Shown here piece by piece: positions 43,955 to 54,273 of a stretch of DNA of 64,000 bases; positions within the stretch are counted from its first letter, which is position 1; each line of letters begins with the position of its first letter. The notes under the pieces are model-generated. The model did not search any database and was not told where the DNA came from. It worked only from the letters and a program-made list of their open reading frames with translations. The DNA comes from Azorinus chamasolen (lineage: Eukaryota > Mollusca > Bivalvia > Cardiida > Solecurtidae), in the NCBI GenBank assembly GCA_963576725.1, contig OY755251.1, forward strand, positions 34,477,619 through 34,541,618, in the 5' to 3' direction. Both the position numbers and the translations under genes were made by a program.

Positions 43955-46900
43955 TTATCGCCCATTTTAAAACCCAGCAAGCTAGTACTCTCAAGATTAG
44001 AACAGCTAGGGTTGTTAGACTTTGGGCAATTAGGCTTAGCTAAATTCAGAGGCTCTAAAGAGGGCAACTCAAAATCAAAACGTATTTGGGATGTAAATAA
44101 AGGCGTTCATTTAAACAAATTAAGGGAAATACCTCAGTCAGTTCCAATTATTTCTGAAAACCGTCAGACGGAAAGCAAGGTGTCGATGGCGTAAATTTCA
44201 GTCACTTGAAAGAATTCCCCCAGATAATTCGAAAACTTAGGGCAATTAATGTCGACTCATTCAAAACATATTTCCTCAACTCAGAATCCATTAAAGCAAG
44301 TACGCAAATGGCAGATGTTGATGAGCTGGTTAACACATATACACAAGCACTGGCGGTACTTGCCAATAAATATGCACCATTGTGTACAAAAAACATAACC
44401 CTCAGACCATCTTGTCCATGGTACACCCAGGAACTGCACGATGCTAAACATGCAAGGCGCAAGTTGGAACGAAACTAGAAAAATTCCAGACTCACGGTGG
44501 ACCATCAGCTGTACAGAGAACAGTGCGCCAATGTGAACAAACTGCTTGCAAAGTCAAAGGTCGATTTCTACTCAGAGAAAGTAGAATCATACAAAAGAGA
44601 CTCAAAGAGTCTTTTCAAAGTCACTAAGCATCTAGTGGGTGCTGCTAGCGTCATCACATTGCCTGAAACTTCATCTTCGAAGAAACTTGCGCAAGACTTT
44701 TGCGACTTTTTCATTTCATTGACAAAGTAGACAGAATACGGGCAGATATTGCCTCAGGCTATGTATCCAATGGTACTCAAGTTACTACTGAATTCAAATG
44801 AACTTTATTACTTTTGCTTTCGAGGGATCACCCATTTTCAGAATATATGTACTTCACAACAGCAGGTGTTAAGTGCTTGTGTGGCGGCTGTAAAAAGTCG
44901 CCCCGTACTTCATTCTCAGTGGTGTTATACACTGGTCCTTCGGGATCATTAGTTTTGATGTTATTTGTTTTGAAAATTGAATACTGCTTAAACCGGTGCT
45001 AGGGGGCGTGAGTAGTGTTGCAGTTTTAATTACTACTCATGAACAGACTCAATAAAACCGAGTCTGCAATTGTCTCATTTTGCATTTTTACTTTTGCTTT
45101 CGAGGGATCACCCATTTTCAGAATTAAGAACTATAGGCCTGTGTCAAATTTGCCATTTGTCTCCAAGGTGTTAGAAAAATAGGTTGACAAACGCATTTAG
45201 TCCCGCTTGACCTCAATCTACATGAGCATCATCAGTCTGCATACCGAAAGCACCATTCAACAGAGACTGCTCTTCTGAAAGTTCAGAACGACATCCTTCA
45301 ATCCCTGGATGAAAACGAAATTACAATTCTGGTGATGCTGGATGTATCGGCTGCATTTGACACCATCGATCACGAAGCGTTGCTAAAACGCATGGAAACC
45401 TACTTCGGAATCATTGGAAAACCCCTTGAGTGGATGACCTCCTATCTGAACGACCGCTACCAAACAGTCTCAATAGATGGAGAATTGTCCACTCTAGTTA
45501 ACATGAGATTTATCGTGACACAGGGATCGGTCCTAGGACCGAAACATTACATCATGTACACAAAACCTGTCGGCTCAATCTGCAGAAACCATGGACTTAA
45601 CCACCATTTTTATTCCGATGACTCGCAGTTATACATGTCATTTAAGCCAAAGGACATTTCCTGTCAACAAGTAGCCTTAACACGAGTTGAGTACTGTCTG
45701 AAAAGTATAGTCTCTTGGATGAACCAGAACATGCTGAAGCTCAATACCGAAAAAACCGAGATCATCCTGTTCTATACAAAAAACACAAACGTACCTGAAG
45801 ACATTCATGTACAAGTAGGATCCTGTAAAATCAAACCATCGCTGTGTGTGAAGAATCTTGGTGCAAGACTTGATTCACAAATGGATATGACACCGCACGT
45901 AAATTCCGTGTGTAGATGTAGTTACGCACAGCTCCGGCAAATAGGCCATAAAAGACAATACCTATCACCTGATGCTACCAACTGCCTGGTTACTTCAAAA
46001 CTCAACTACTGCAACTCATTGCTGCATGGAATTTCAAAAAGCATGCTGTGGAAACTTCAAAGGGTGCAAAACACAGCAGTCCGTATCATAACCAGGACTT
46101 CTCGATATAATCATATCACTCCGGTTTTGAAGGAACTTCACAGGCTTCCGGTTTAGCATCGGATCGAATTCAAAGTTTTGACATTTACGTACAAAGCCAT
46201 GCACAATAAATCCCCCAAGTACATTGTCGACATGATTGACGTGTTCAGGCCTCGCAGAGAGTTAAGGTCAGCAAGTATTTCAGTGTCGTTGGTTGTACCA
46301 AGAAGTCGTATGGTAAAATACGGGGATAGGAGTTTCATGCATGCAGCTCCAAAACTTTGGAATGCTCTACCGTCAGGCATCAGAGACGCCAGCTCAATTG
46401 CATCCTTTAAAATATGTCTGAAAACGCATTTCTTCTACCTATTTTACTAGGACGTTGCAGACAGAGGAAAATGTAGCTAATAACTATTAATCATGATGAC
46501 TGCTGCCTTAGCCATGGAGTGCCGATCCAGCAATTCTCTGGACATTTCCTGCTTGCAAAATATTGGTTGAGGAGTGTCCTGTCAGTTGTTTTGGTTGCGC
46601 ACTGTTTGTGGGCGCTTGATGTGTGGCTCGTGTTGTGCGGGTGGTGGATCTTGATGGTAGGGATAGTCCCTGATCTCTTTGAAACCGCCCGGTTTGCGGC
46701 TCGGGGCGGCATTGTGTGCCTCATTTCAGTGTCGGCTGGACTGATTTTATGATACTCCTTCGCCAGTTTTGTATGCTGGGTGTATATATTGGTGGGTTGT
46801 TTGTAATGTTTGTATTGCATTGTGTAGTTTATATGCATTAGCTACAAAATTGTCCTATTCTGTTAACCCATTGTCCTACATAAGTAAGACACTATCTTAT

Positions 46901-47299
46901 GTATAGTGTTTATGCCGATCCAGGTGGTTCTGGTGTACCGACACTGATCATATACACATGTATAATGTTTCATTACAGTTTCAGTGATATGAGTTGACTG
47001 ACACAATATAGTCACAGCATGCGTCTATTTCCTATGATTTACGGACATAAAAACGTACAGAAAATGATGATTTTGATTTTATTTTTGTTCTATGATTCTT
47101 AAATTAATTCCATCTTTAATATTTTTTATCAATATCTCTATTTTTAATTTCATTTGTTTTAAATATTCTGTAAGCATTATATATACTCAGTTTTGTACAT
47201 TCAGATTATTTATATGAAGCGCTTTTGAACGCACTTATCCTGTGTGAAAAGAGCCTTATGCGCTATATAATGTGGTATAATAATAATAATAATAATAAC
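43955..47299 (+). pseudogene. CR1-like (Jockey-superfamily) LINE, ORF2 with deletions, and 3' tail
   Basis: The N-terminal segment (43990-44190: LGLAKFRGSKEGNSKSKRIW, DVNKGVHLNKLREIP) corresponds to the region just before the endonuclease in CR1/L2 ORF2. The endonuclease is missing and the frame resumes at VDGVNFSHLKEFPQIIRKLR. The endonuclease-RT linker follows (ALAVLANKYAPLCTKNITLR, CPWYTQELHDAKHARRKLER; stop at 44476). A repeat-D copy lies at 44812-45124. The RT then reads YRPVSNLPFVSKVLEK, AYRKHHSTETALLKVQND, MLDVSAAFDTIDHEALLKRM and the catalytic FYSDDSQLY (45610-45640), and ends with APKLWNALPSGIRDASSIAS (46340-46400). The 3' UTR is about 850 bp and ends gcgctatataatgtggtata plus (taa)n at 47275-47299, the usual CR1/L2 microsatellite tail. 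Stops and the missing endonuclease make it inactive. Confidence 0.85.
44812..45124 (+). repeat. Repeat family D, nearly full copy inside the CR1-like LINE
   Basis: Starts near ttttgctttcgagggatcac, continues cttcacaacagcaggtgtta, gtgtggcggctgtaaaaagt, cggtgctagggggcgtgagt and the hairpin cagactcaataaaaccgagt, and ends again with ttttgctttcgagggatcac and ccattttcagaat. The terminal ~35 bp therefore occurs at both ends as a direct repeat in this copy. LINE coding sequence resumes directly after it (NYRPVSNLP). Confidence 0.75.
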
Positions 47300-47300
47300 T

Positions 47301-48081
47301 ATCCAGTAGTGGCTGTCTACCCATCTTTTCTATCCCGTGCGATCTTTTGGTCTTCTTTTCTTTGTGTGTTGGTGCAATGCTATTTTCATTCACGACCAAT
47401 TTTCCGTCATGTCTGGAGCTTCCGAGGGGGTTCAGACATTGGGAAGTCGCCTTTGCGATGTCCGGATTTCCTACAAGCGGTGCAATTCCAGTCATTTACA
47501 CAATCTGCTTTACGGTGCCCTGTTTGCAGACATTTGTCACATGACTCCGGTTAATCCTTTTGGTCCGGTTTCGGTTCGCCAAAGTGAATAATCCTTGCGA
47601 CGAAGCGAGAAATTGAAAGGGTATAGGGTAAGGGATCCCTGAGGGAAAGTGTCTTGACTATTACAAGTCTGTCCCCTGTGTCACAGTTGGTAAGTTTACC
47701 CCTGACCCTAAGCTTCTCTCTAGAGATGGTGATTACGTCAAGGTCTCTCTGTACGAAAGAAAGGGTAATGACGCCGTCGTCCACGGAAAGCGGGATATTC
47801 TTCACCCTTACTCGAGTGGTGCCTTCACCATCAATACGGTATAGACCACGTACTCTCTGTAAACCAGTGATGTGTGTTGGTTCTATTACCGACCCGATAC
47901 ACTCGTATAATTCTTCATGTTTAAGCCATTCGGCTTTGGATGGAATACAGTTCTCAAACAAGTGTCTCTTTGACATGAATACTAGCGGCGGGCCACCATA
48001 TTGCTCAGTCCGCGCACTCTCACCCAGGGTGCCAGTTTCAAGTGAACTTTGTGCGTCACTTGATTGCATGTTGCAGCCCAA
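47301..48081 (-). pseudogene. CR1-like LINE ORF1 with CCHC zinc knuckles
   Basis: The minus-strand frame from 48081 (ATG at 48069) runs through THITGLQRVRGLYRIDGEGT, RVRVKNIPLSVDDG, REKLRVRGKLTNCDTGDRLV and VIVKTLSLRDPLPYT to a stop at 47551. In the same frame just after this stop it continues with CDKCLQTGHRKADC and CTACRKSGHRK, two knuckles of the CX2CX4HX4C type; the second loses its last Cys through a frameshift near 47460. This order (RNA-binding-like domain, then zinc knuckles) is that of ORF1 in mollusc CR1/L2-type LINEs, which coats the LINE RNA. It ends against the (taa)n tail of the plus-strand LINE at 47299, which suggests that LINE landed in this ORF1. Confidence 0.75.
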
Positions 48082-48340
48082 ATCTTCCCACCAATAGGCG
48101 ATATAAATGTTCTTACGATACCTGCGCTAATGTTTTCCTTTTATTCCTTAATTATATTAAGAATAATCCTTGTTTTTTTCCGTCACCGATATTACACCTG
48201 CCTTGGAAGGCATAAACCACGTGACAAAGTTCTTACGACTTACGGGAACTGGTGATTTTCGTGGAGTTAGACACTCGACTTTCTCAACTACGTTAATGGT
48301 TAACTATTCTTTGATTTTGATAATACAGTAAATCCCCTCT
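48082..48340. other. No feature seen
   Basis: Unique sequence upstream of the ORF1 fragment, possibly its 5' UTR. Nothing recognisable. Confidence 0.4.
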
Positions 48341-48349
48341 AAATAGAAA

Positions 48350-48585
48350 TTCTAGTAGAGAAGAGCTTTGTAGGAGCACATTTGTCTCGGAGCACATTTG
48401 TCTTACGTAAGACCGATGCGGTCGCATTTGTCTCACGTAAGACAAATGCGGCCTCAAATGTCTCACCAAAAACACACAAATGTGAGACAGATGTGCTCCG
48501 ATTAAGTGTTTTAAGGGACAAGCAAGCACAATTGTCTCACGTCATTTTTTATGAAATACGTGCACATTTGTCTCATATTTCCCCC
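48350..48585. repeat. Cluster of acatttgtctcacgtaag motifs in both orientations
   Basis: gcacatttgtctcg, gcacatttgtcttacgtaag, gcatttgtctcacgtaagac, aaatgtctcacc, aatgtgagacagatgtgctc and cacatttgtctcat recur within 230 bp, some inverted, making several small hairpins. The open frames on both strands here are by-products. Confidence 0.6.
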
Positions 48586-48589
48586 CTGC

Positions 48590-48929
48590 AGAAAAAATCT
48601 TAGAATCGAGGTTCGCCGTTTTACCTCATGTCATGTGTAATTATCAATAGGTCTACTAATGCCTTTTTATATAAAATTTTAATATATATGGAAAAATAGT
48701 CAAACAGGGAGAGCCACACACGAAATGACACCGTACCAAACACCATCAAACAAGAAACGGTAAAGCCACAAGACAAAACATAACAGGACGCATATCAAGA
48801 CGAAAACCACTAAACATTAAACATTAAACCTAAAATCTGCAGTGGAACTATTAATTATACTATCTCTTATTCAAGAAATTTGATTGACTTAACTTTAAGG
48901 AGTACACCGAAACATACGGAATCCTGTTA
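48590..48929. other. No feature seen
   Basis: AT-rich with a short ac/aaac-rich stretch (48700-48840). No ORF or matching repeat. Confidence 0.4.
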
Positions 48930-49915
48930 GAGTCATATGGAATATCGTGCCTCGCATCCTTAGGGCGAGACACGAGAATAGGGCGAAACCCGATATTCCG
49001 ACGAGACGCAATGCAAGACATGATTTTATAACACGAGATCTCGTTACTCTCGCAATATCCCATACCATGAGATCCCGTACCATCGCGGTAGAATATCACG
49101 CCTCGCTGGATTTTTGTCGAGGCACGAGATGCGAAGCGAGATGTGAGATTTCGATCAGATGCGAAACAAGACACGATATTGTATCGTTCAAATATCGCCC
49201 GATTCTCTTGTGTCACAGAAGATGTTCAAACCACGAGACACGAGAATCGATTCTGCAATACATGTACGCAATTCGGCGCTGTTCAACCTTAATCGATTAG
49301 AGAGTGTTTAAAGTAATTTTCACTGCATATGTATGTATCAGTGGCAGTCATGTTTACTCGAAAAACTATATAGAAAACGGTCATAACGTGTTAGAATAAT
49401 GGTTCACCGGAAGACGCAAAGCGCGAGAATAGTGTCTCGCCTTGTGTTGCGAGAATCGGACGAGACACGAAACTGGGCACGATGTTATGTCGCTGAAATA
49501 TCTCCCAATTCCCGCGACACAAAGCGATGCACAATATTAGGTCTACAGGCTTGAACATCTACAGCGATAGGCGAGAACCGGGCAATATTTGAACGATAAA
49601 TACCCTGACTCGCTTCGTATGTCGCCAGAATCTTGCGTCTTGCTTCGCATCTCGTGCATTGACAAGAAAATCATTTGAGAAGTGCAAACACGAAGTAATG
49701 AGGGATATTTTACCGAGAGACACGAACAACGAGCTTCCGGCAAAACATTAAGTGGGGCACCATATTCTACTGTGAAATTTAATGGTATGGGATACTGCGA
49801 CATTGCGAGATCTCGTGTTACAATATTGTGCCTCGCTCCGTGTCTCATCGGAATGTGGCGTCTTGTCCAATTCTGCGAGACCCGATATTCCATAATTATT
49901 GCATTACCCGGGTTC
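48930..49915. mobile_element. Foldback element with CG-rich 'cgagac/gcgaagcgag' arms
   Basis: The left arm (about 48930-49235) contains taacacgagatctcg, caatatcccatacca, cacgagatgcgaagcgagat, gttcaaatatcgcccgattc and gatgttcaa. The right arm (about 49530-49915) read on the other strand has the same order (taacacgagatctcg, agtatcccatacca, cacgagatgcgaagcaagac, gttcaaatattgcccggttc, gatgttcaag). The ~300 bp spacer is also rich in gagaca/cgag motifs. No ORF is credible; frames on both strands follow the repeat. Confidence 0.7.
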
Positions 49916-49999
49916 TTTTGGGAACTCATGCACGGTGTAAGTGTTTTTCAAAATATCTGAAAGCAGCAATTCTCGGAAAATGACGATTGTGTTGTTGTT

Positions 50000-52465
50000 T
50001 TTAGCTCACCAGAGCACAAAGTGCTCAGGGTGAGCTTTTGTGATCGCCAGATGTCCGTCGTCCGTCGTCGTGCGGTGTGCGTCGTGCGTCGTGCGTCGTC
50101 GGGCGTCAACAATTTGAACCTTTAAAAATCTTCTCCTCTGAATCTACAGGGTTCTAAGCTTTCATCTTTAGTACATAGCATCACCTATAGGTCCTCTACA
50201 AAAGTTATATAAATTATGCCCCTGGGGTCAAAATTGGCCCCGCCCCAGGGGTGGGAAGTTTTCAATGGAAACATATAGTAAAACTTTGAATATCTTCTCC
50301 TCTGAAACCAGAAGGTTATTAGCTTTCATATTTGGCACATAGCATCATGTTCAGGTCCTCTACAAAAGTTATATAAATTATGCCTCTGGGGTAAAAATTA
50401 GCCCCGCCCCAGGGGTGGGCAGTTTTCAATAGAAACAAATAATGAAATCTTTGAAAATCTTCTCCTCTGAAACTGAAAGGCTCTCATCTTTCATATTTGG
50501 CACAGAGCAGCATATTCAGGTCCTCTACAAAAGTTATATAAATTAAGGCCCTGGGGTCAAAATTGGCCCCACCCCAGGGGTGGGCAGTTTCCAATAGAAC
50601 TATATAGTGAAAACTTTGAAAATCTTCTCCTCTGAAACTAGAAGGTTCTCAGCTTTCGTATTTGGCACATAGCATTATGTTCAGGTCCTCTACAAAAGTT
50701 ATATAAATTATTGCCCTGGGGTTAGAATTAGCCCCGCCCCAGGGGTGGGCAGTTTTTTATGGAAACAAATAGTGAAATCTTTGAAAATCTTCTCCTCTGA
50801 AACTGGAAGGCGCTTAGCTTTCATATTTGGCACAGATCATCATGTTCAGGTCCTCTACAAAAGTTATATAAATTATGCCCCTGGGGTCAGAATTGGGGCC
50901 GCCCCAGGGGTGGGAAGTTTTCAATAGAAACATATAGTAAACCTTTGAAAATCTTCTCCTTTGAAATCAGAAGTTTCTCAGCTTTCATATTTGGCACAGT
51001 CATAGCATCATGTTCAGGTCCTCTACAAAGGTTATATAAATTATGCCCCTGGGGTCAAAATTGGCCCCGCCCCAGGGGTGGGAAGTTTTCAATGGAAACA
51101 TATTGTAAAACTTTGAATATCTTCTCCTCTGAAACCAGAAGGTTATTAGCTTTCATATTTGGCACATAGCATCATGTTCATGTCCTCTACAAAAATTATA
51201 TAAATTATGCCCCTGGGGTAAAAATTAGCCCCGCCTCAGGGGTGGGCAGTTTTCAATAGAAACAAATAATGAAATCTTTGAAAATCTTCTCCTCTGAAAC
51301 TGAAAGGCTCTCATCTTTCATATTTGGCACAGAGCAGCATATTCAGGTCCTCTACGAAAGTTATATAAATTAAGGCCCTGGGGTCAAAATTGGCCCCACC
51401 CAGGGGTGGGCAGTTTCCAATAGAACTATATAGTGAAAACTTTGAAAATCTTCTCCTCTGAAACTAGAAGGTTCTCAGCTTTCGTATTTGGCACATAGCA
51501 TCATGTTCAGGTCCTCTACAAAAGTTATATAAATTATGGCCCTGGGGTTAGAATTAGCCCCGCCCCAGGGGTGGGCAGTTTTCAATGGAAACAAATAGTG
51601 AAATCTTTGAAAATCTTCTCCTCTGAAACTGGAAGGCGCTTAGCTTTCATATTTGGCACAGTTCATCATGTTCAGGTCCTCTACAAAAGTTATATAAATT
51701 ATGCCCCTGGGGTCAGAATTGGGGCCGCCCCAGGGGTGGGAAATTTTCAATAGAAACATATAGTAAACCTTTGAAAATCTTCTCCTTTGAAATCAGAAGT
51801 TTCTCAGCTTTCATATTTGGCACATAGCATCATGTTCAGGTCCTCTACAAAAGTTATATAAATTATGCCCCTGGGGTTAAAATTGGCCCCGCCCCAGGGA
51901 TGGGCAGTTTTCAATAGAAACAAATAGTGAAATCTTTGAAAATCTCCTCTGAAACTGGAAGGCGTTCAGCTTTCATATTTGGCACAGAGCATCATGTTCA
52001 GGTCCTCTACAAAAGTTATATGAATTATGGCCCTGGGGTCAAAATTGTCCCCGCCCCAGGGGTGGCAGTTTTCAATGGAAACAAATAGTGAAAACTTTGA
52101 AAATCTTCTTCTCTGAATCTGGAAAGTTCTCAGCTTTCATATTTGGCACATAGCATCATGTATAGGTCCTCTACAAAAGTTATATGAATTATGGCCCTGG
52201 GGTGGGTAGTTTTTAGCAGAAACATATAGAGAAAACTTTGAAAATCTTCTCCTCTGAAACTGAAAGGTTCTCAGCTTTAATATTTGGCTCATAGCATCAT
52301 GTTCAATTCCTCTAAAAAAGTTGTATAAATTACGCTCCTGGGGTCAAAATTGGCCTGCCCCAGGGCCAGCTAGTTTTCTATAGAAACATATAGTGAAAAC
52401 TTTGAAAATCTTCTCCTCTGATTGTCTGGTGAGCGCTTCAGGGCCATTCTGGCCCTCTTGTTAAT
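50000..52465 (+). repeat. Pearl-type element with ~13 copies of a ~180 bp core repeat
   Basis: Begins with the hairpin agctcaccagagcacaaagt / gctcagggtgagct and a cgtcgtgcgtcgtgcgtcgt stretch. The core unit has tgaaaatcttctcctctgaa, cagctttcatatttggcaca, catgttcaggtcctctacaa, aagttatataaattatgccc and ctggggtcaaaattggcccc. Higher-order structure is visible: the segment around 50290-50900 is very similar to that around 51110-51720, so blocks of several units were duplicated together. It closes with gtctggtgagcgcttcaggg and ccattctggccctcttgtt, the usual end of this widespread mollusc family. The small ORFs inside are repeat-derived. Confidence 0.85.
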
Positions 52466-52528
52466 ATATATGGTTCTGATGGAAACAAATACATATGAGG
52501 TCTACTCATTTTCTTCCTTAGATCATTT

Positions 52529-52771
52529 AGGAGCCTCCATCCATGGCCGAGTGATTAAGGTCGCTGTCCACTTGCCCCTAACTGCTATAGGTTCTACCCT
52601 CACTTGGGGCGTCGAACTGATTCATGGGAGGAAGCCATCCGGCTGGATTGCGGAATCACGGTAAATATACCTGAAAGGGCACATTGGGTCTTTCTCCAAC
52701 ACGGAAAGCTGAAAAATTCGCCATATGACATATTAATATGCCAGTGCGACGTTAAATCCAACAAAACAAAT
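52529..52771 (+). mobile_element. tRNA-derived SINE, type 2
   Basis: The head has an A-box-like catggccgagtgattaaggt and a B-box-like ataggttctaccctcac, resembling a Ser/Leu-type tRNA. The tail is gtgcgacgttaaatccaaca plus a short A-rich run, a common SINE ending in molluscs. It lies just after the pearl-type array. Confidence 0.75.
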
Positions 52772-53603
52772 CGTATATCCAATGGTCATAGTTTTGAATC
52801 GAAATTTAGAACAAAAGTTGTTTTCGAAAATTAAGACAAGAAACTTAAAACTCAGGTATTGACTTAGATCTACGTTGAGGGATACTTAAGTGTTTTACGG
52901 ACCTGTAAACTTAATTTTCACAGGTCCGTAAAAATACAACACATACCGCAACATTAAAAGCATAACATATTGTTACATAATATATCATTCTCAAATGTAC
53001 TCTTCTAATAAGCTATATTTAAATATATCTTTTTGCTACTTGATACTACCTTGTTGCGTGAAGTAGTTCTTAAATCATTTATAAAACTTTAAGCATTGGA
53101 AAGAAAAGTGTCACAACTAATCATGACCTGTTATCGCAGATAATTTCAGGTCGTAAATGGGGACAGACAGACGGACAAAGAGACAGACAGGCAGCTAATT
53201 TATATATCCGCCATTTCGGACAATAACAATGTACTAAGCAGTTTTCTGTTTAACCATTTCCCTGTTCTTTGTTTATTCAACCTTTCAATACCTACTGAAT
53301 TTTCATGGACAGAATGGTTGTAATGAAATATAGACGGTGACAAGTGTTTATTTTGGATATATATATATCCAAAATTTATACATATAATATGATAAACTAT
53401 ATACAAATACATACACATACACATTGTATATATATCAGTGCACACTTCATTACATCAGAATGATCAAACACAATACCATTTAGCCAATTTGCATTAACAC
53501 AACGTTTTCCTTATATACAAGAACTGAATTTGTATTTTTAAACTCACTGATTATTGTTACAATTTATGCATATGTGGCAATATGCCATATACCACCAGCC
53601 ATA
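52772..53603. other. No gene; short palindrome at 52891-52938
   Basis: A 48-bp palindrome (ttttacggacctgt ... acaggtccgtaaaa) and a gacagacagacggacaaaga patch (53162-53190), probably a pearl-type remnant. A short tggatatatatatatcca palindrome lies at 53357. No credible ORF. Confidence 0.5.
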
Positions 53604-53665
53604 AAAGTACAAAAATGAGTCATGCAGAAAACACCACATACAGAACAAACAGTCGCCCCATAAGT
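53604..53665 (-). repeat. Repeat family A fragment
   Basis: aaaaatgagtcatgcagaaa, acaccacatacagaacaaac and agtcgcccc match one end of family A reversed. Only about 60 bp remain. Confidence 0.65.
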
Positions 53666-53732
53666 TCTCGCCTAAATGAGAGTATACTAATATTCTGTAA
53701 CCATTTCTTTCATATACACGCCTTTTCACATA

Positions 53733-54007
53733 CAGTTGAACTTCGATATCTCGAACTTCAAGGGACTATATAAATTCGTTCGAGATAACAGAAGTTCGAG
53801 TTATCCGATTTGTAATCTGGACAATTTGTCAAATTCACAGCTTAATCCTGCAGGAGCTTTCAGCATAACTGTAGACCTGCATTAAGCAGTGAAATGTGTT
53901 TCTAGATATGCGTAGTGATACATTTTAGAGCAATTTGATTTTGGAAGGACCGAACTTTTAGTTCGAGTTATCCCGAAGATCGAGTTCGATATATCGAAGG
54001 TCAACTG
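53733..54007. mobile_element. pogo-like MITE with TA duplication, copy 3
   Basis: The left end CAGTTGAACTTCGATATCTC and the right end on the other strand CAGTTGACCTTCGATATATC are flanked by TA. The palindromic core is cagcttaatcctgcaggagc ... gacctgcattaagcag (53838-53890), partly deleted in its left half. Confidence 0.8.
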
Positions 54008-54009
54008 TA

Positions 54010-54185
54010 TTTGCAAATGCAGTAGACCCATAGAAACCGTCTGGTTAGGGTCTGCTCTGTTTGCTGTTATCTTTACTTTCTAAAATGGCTACAATGTTCC
54101 ACCTCCCATAATCACATTATTTTATCCATGAATATTCAATAGGTATTGATATTTTGGAAAAGGGTCAAATGAACACAGCAACTGT
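54010..54185 (+). repeat. Dispersed repeat family E, copy 2
   Basis: gcaaatgcagtagacccata, gggtctgctctgtttgct, tctaaaatggctacaatgtt, ccacctcccataa and ccatgaatattcaataggta follow the order seen at 30276-30475. The central palindrome is reduced here. Confidence 0.65.
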
Positions 54186-54273
54186 AGCCATCATAAGTAC
54201 CATGTGTCAATAGACCTTACGGTAGTCCTTTTGTAACATATGTCTACTCGCCGTATTGTTAAAGGCAAAATAC

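Noticed and set aside
47654..48097. 147-codon plus-strand ORF opposite the LINE ORF1
   Set aside because: The minus strand carries recognisable ORF1 and zinc-knuckle motifs in the correct order; the plus-strand frame is a shadow.
49543..49929. 128-codon minus-strand ORF and the matching frame at 48860-49216
   Set aside because: Both are translations of the arms of the foldback element and exist on both strands.
50745..51753. Repeated 60-75 codon ORFs in the 50 kb array
   Set aside because: They are produced by the ~180 bp core repeat; frames break between units.
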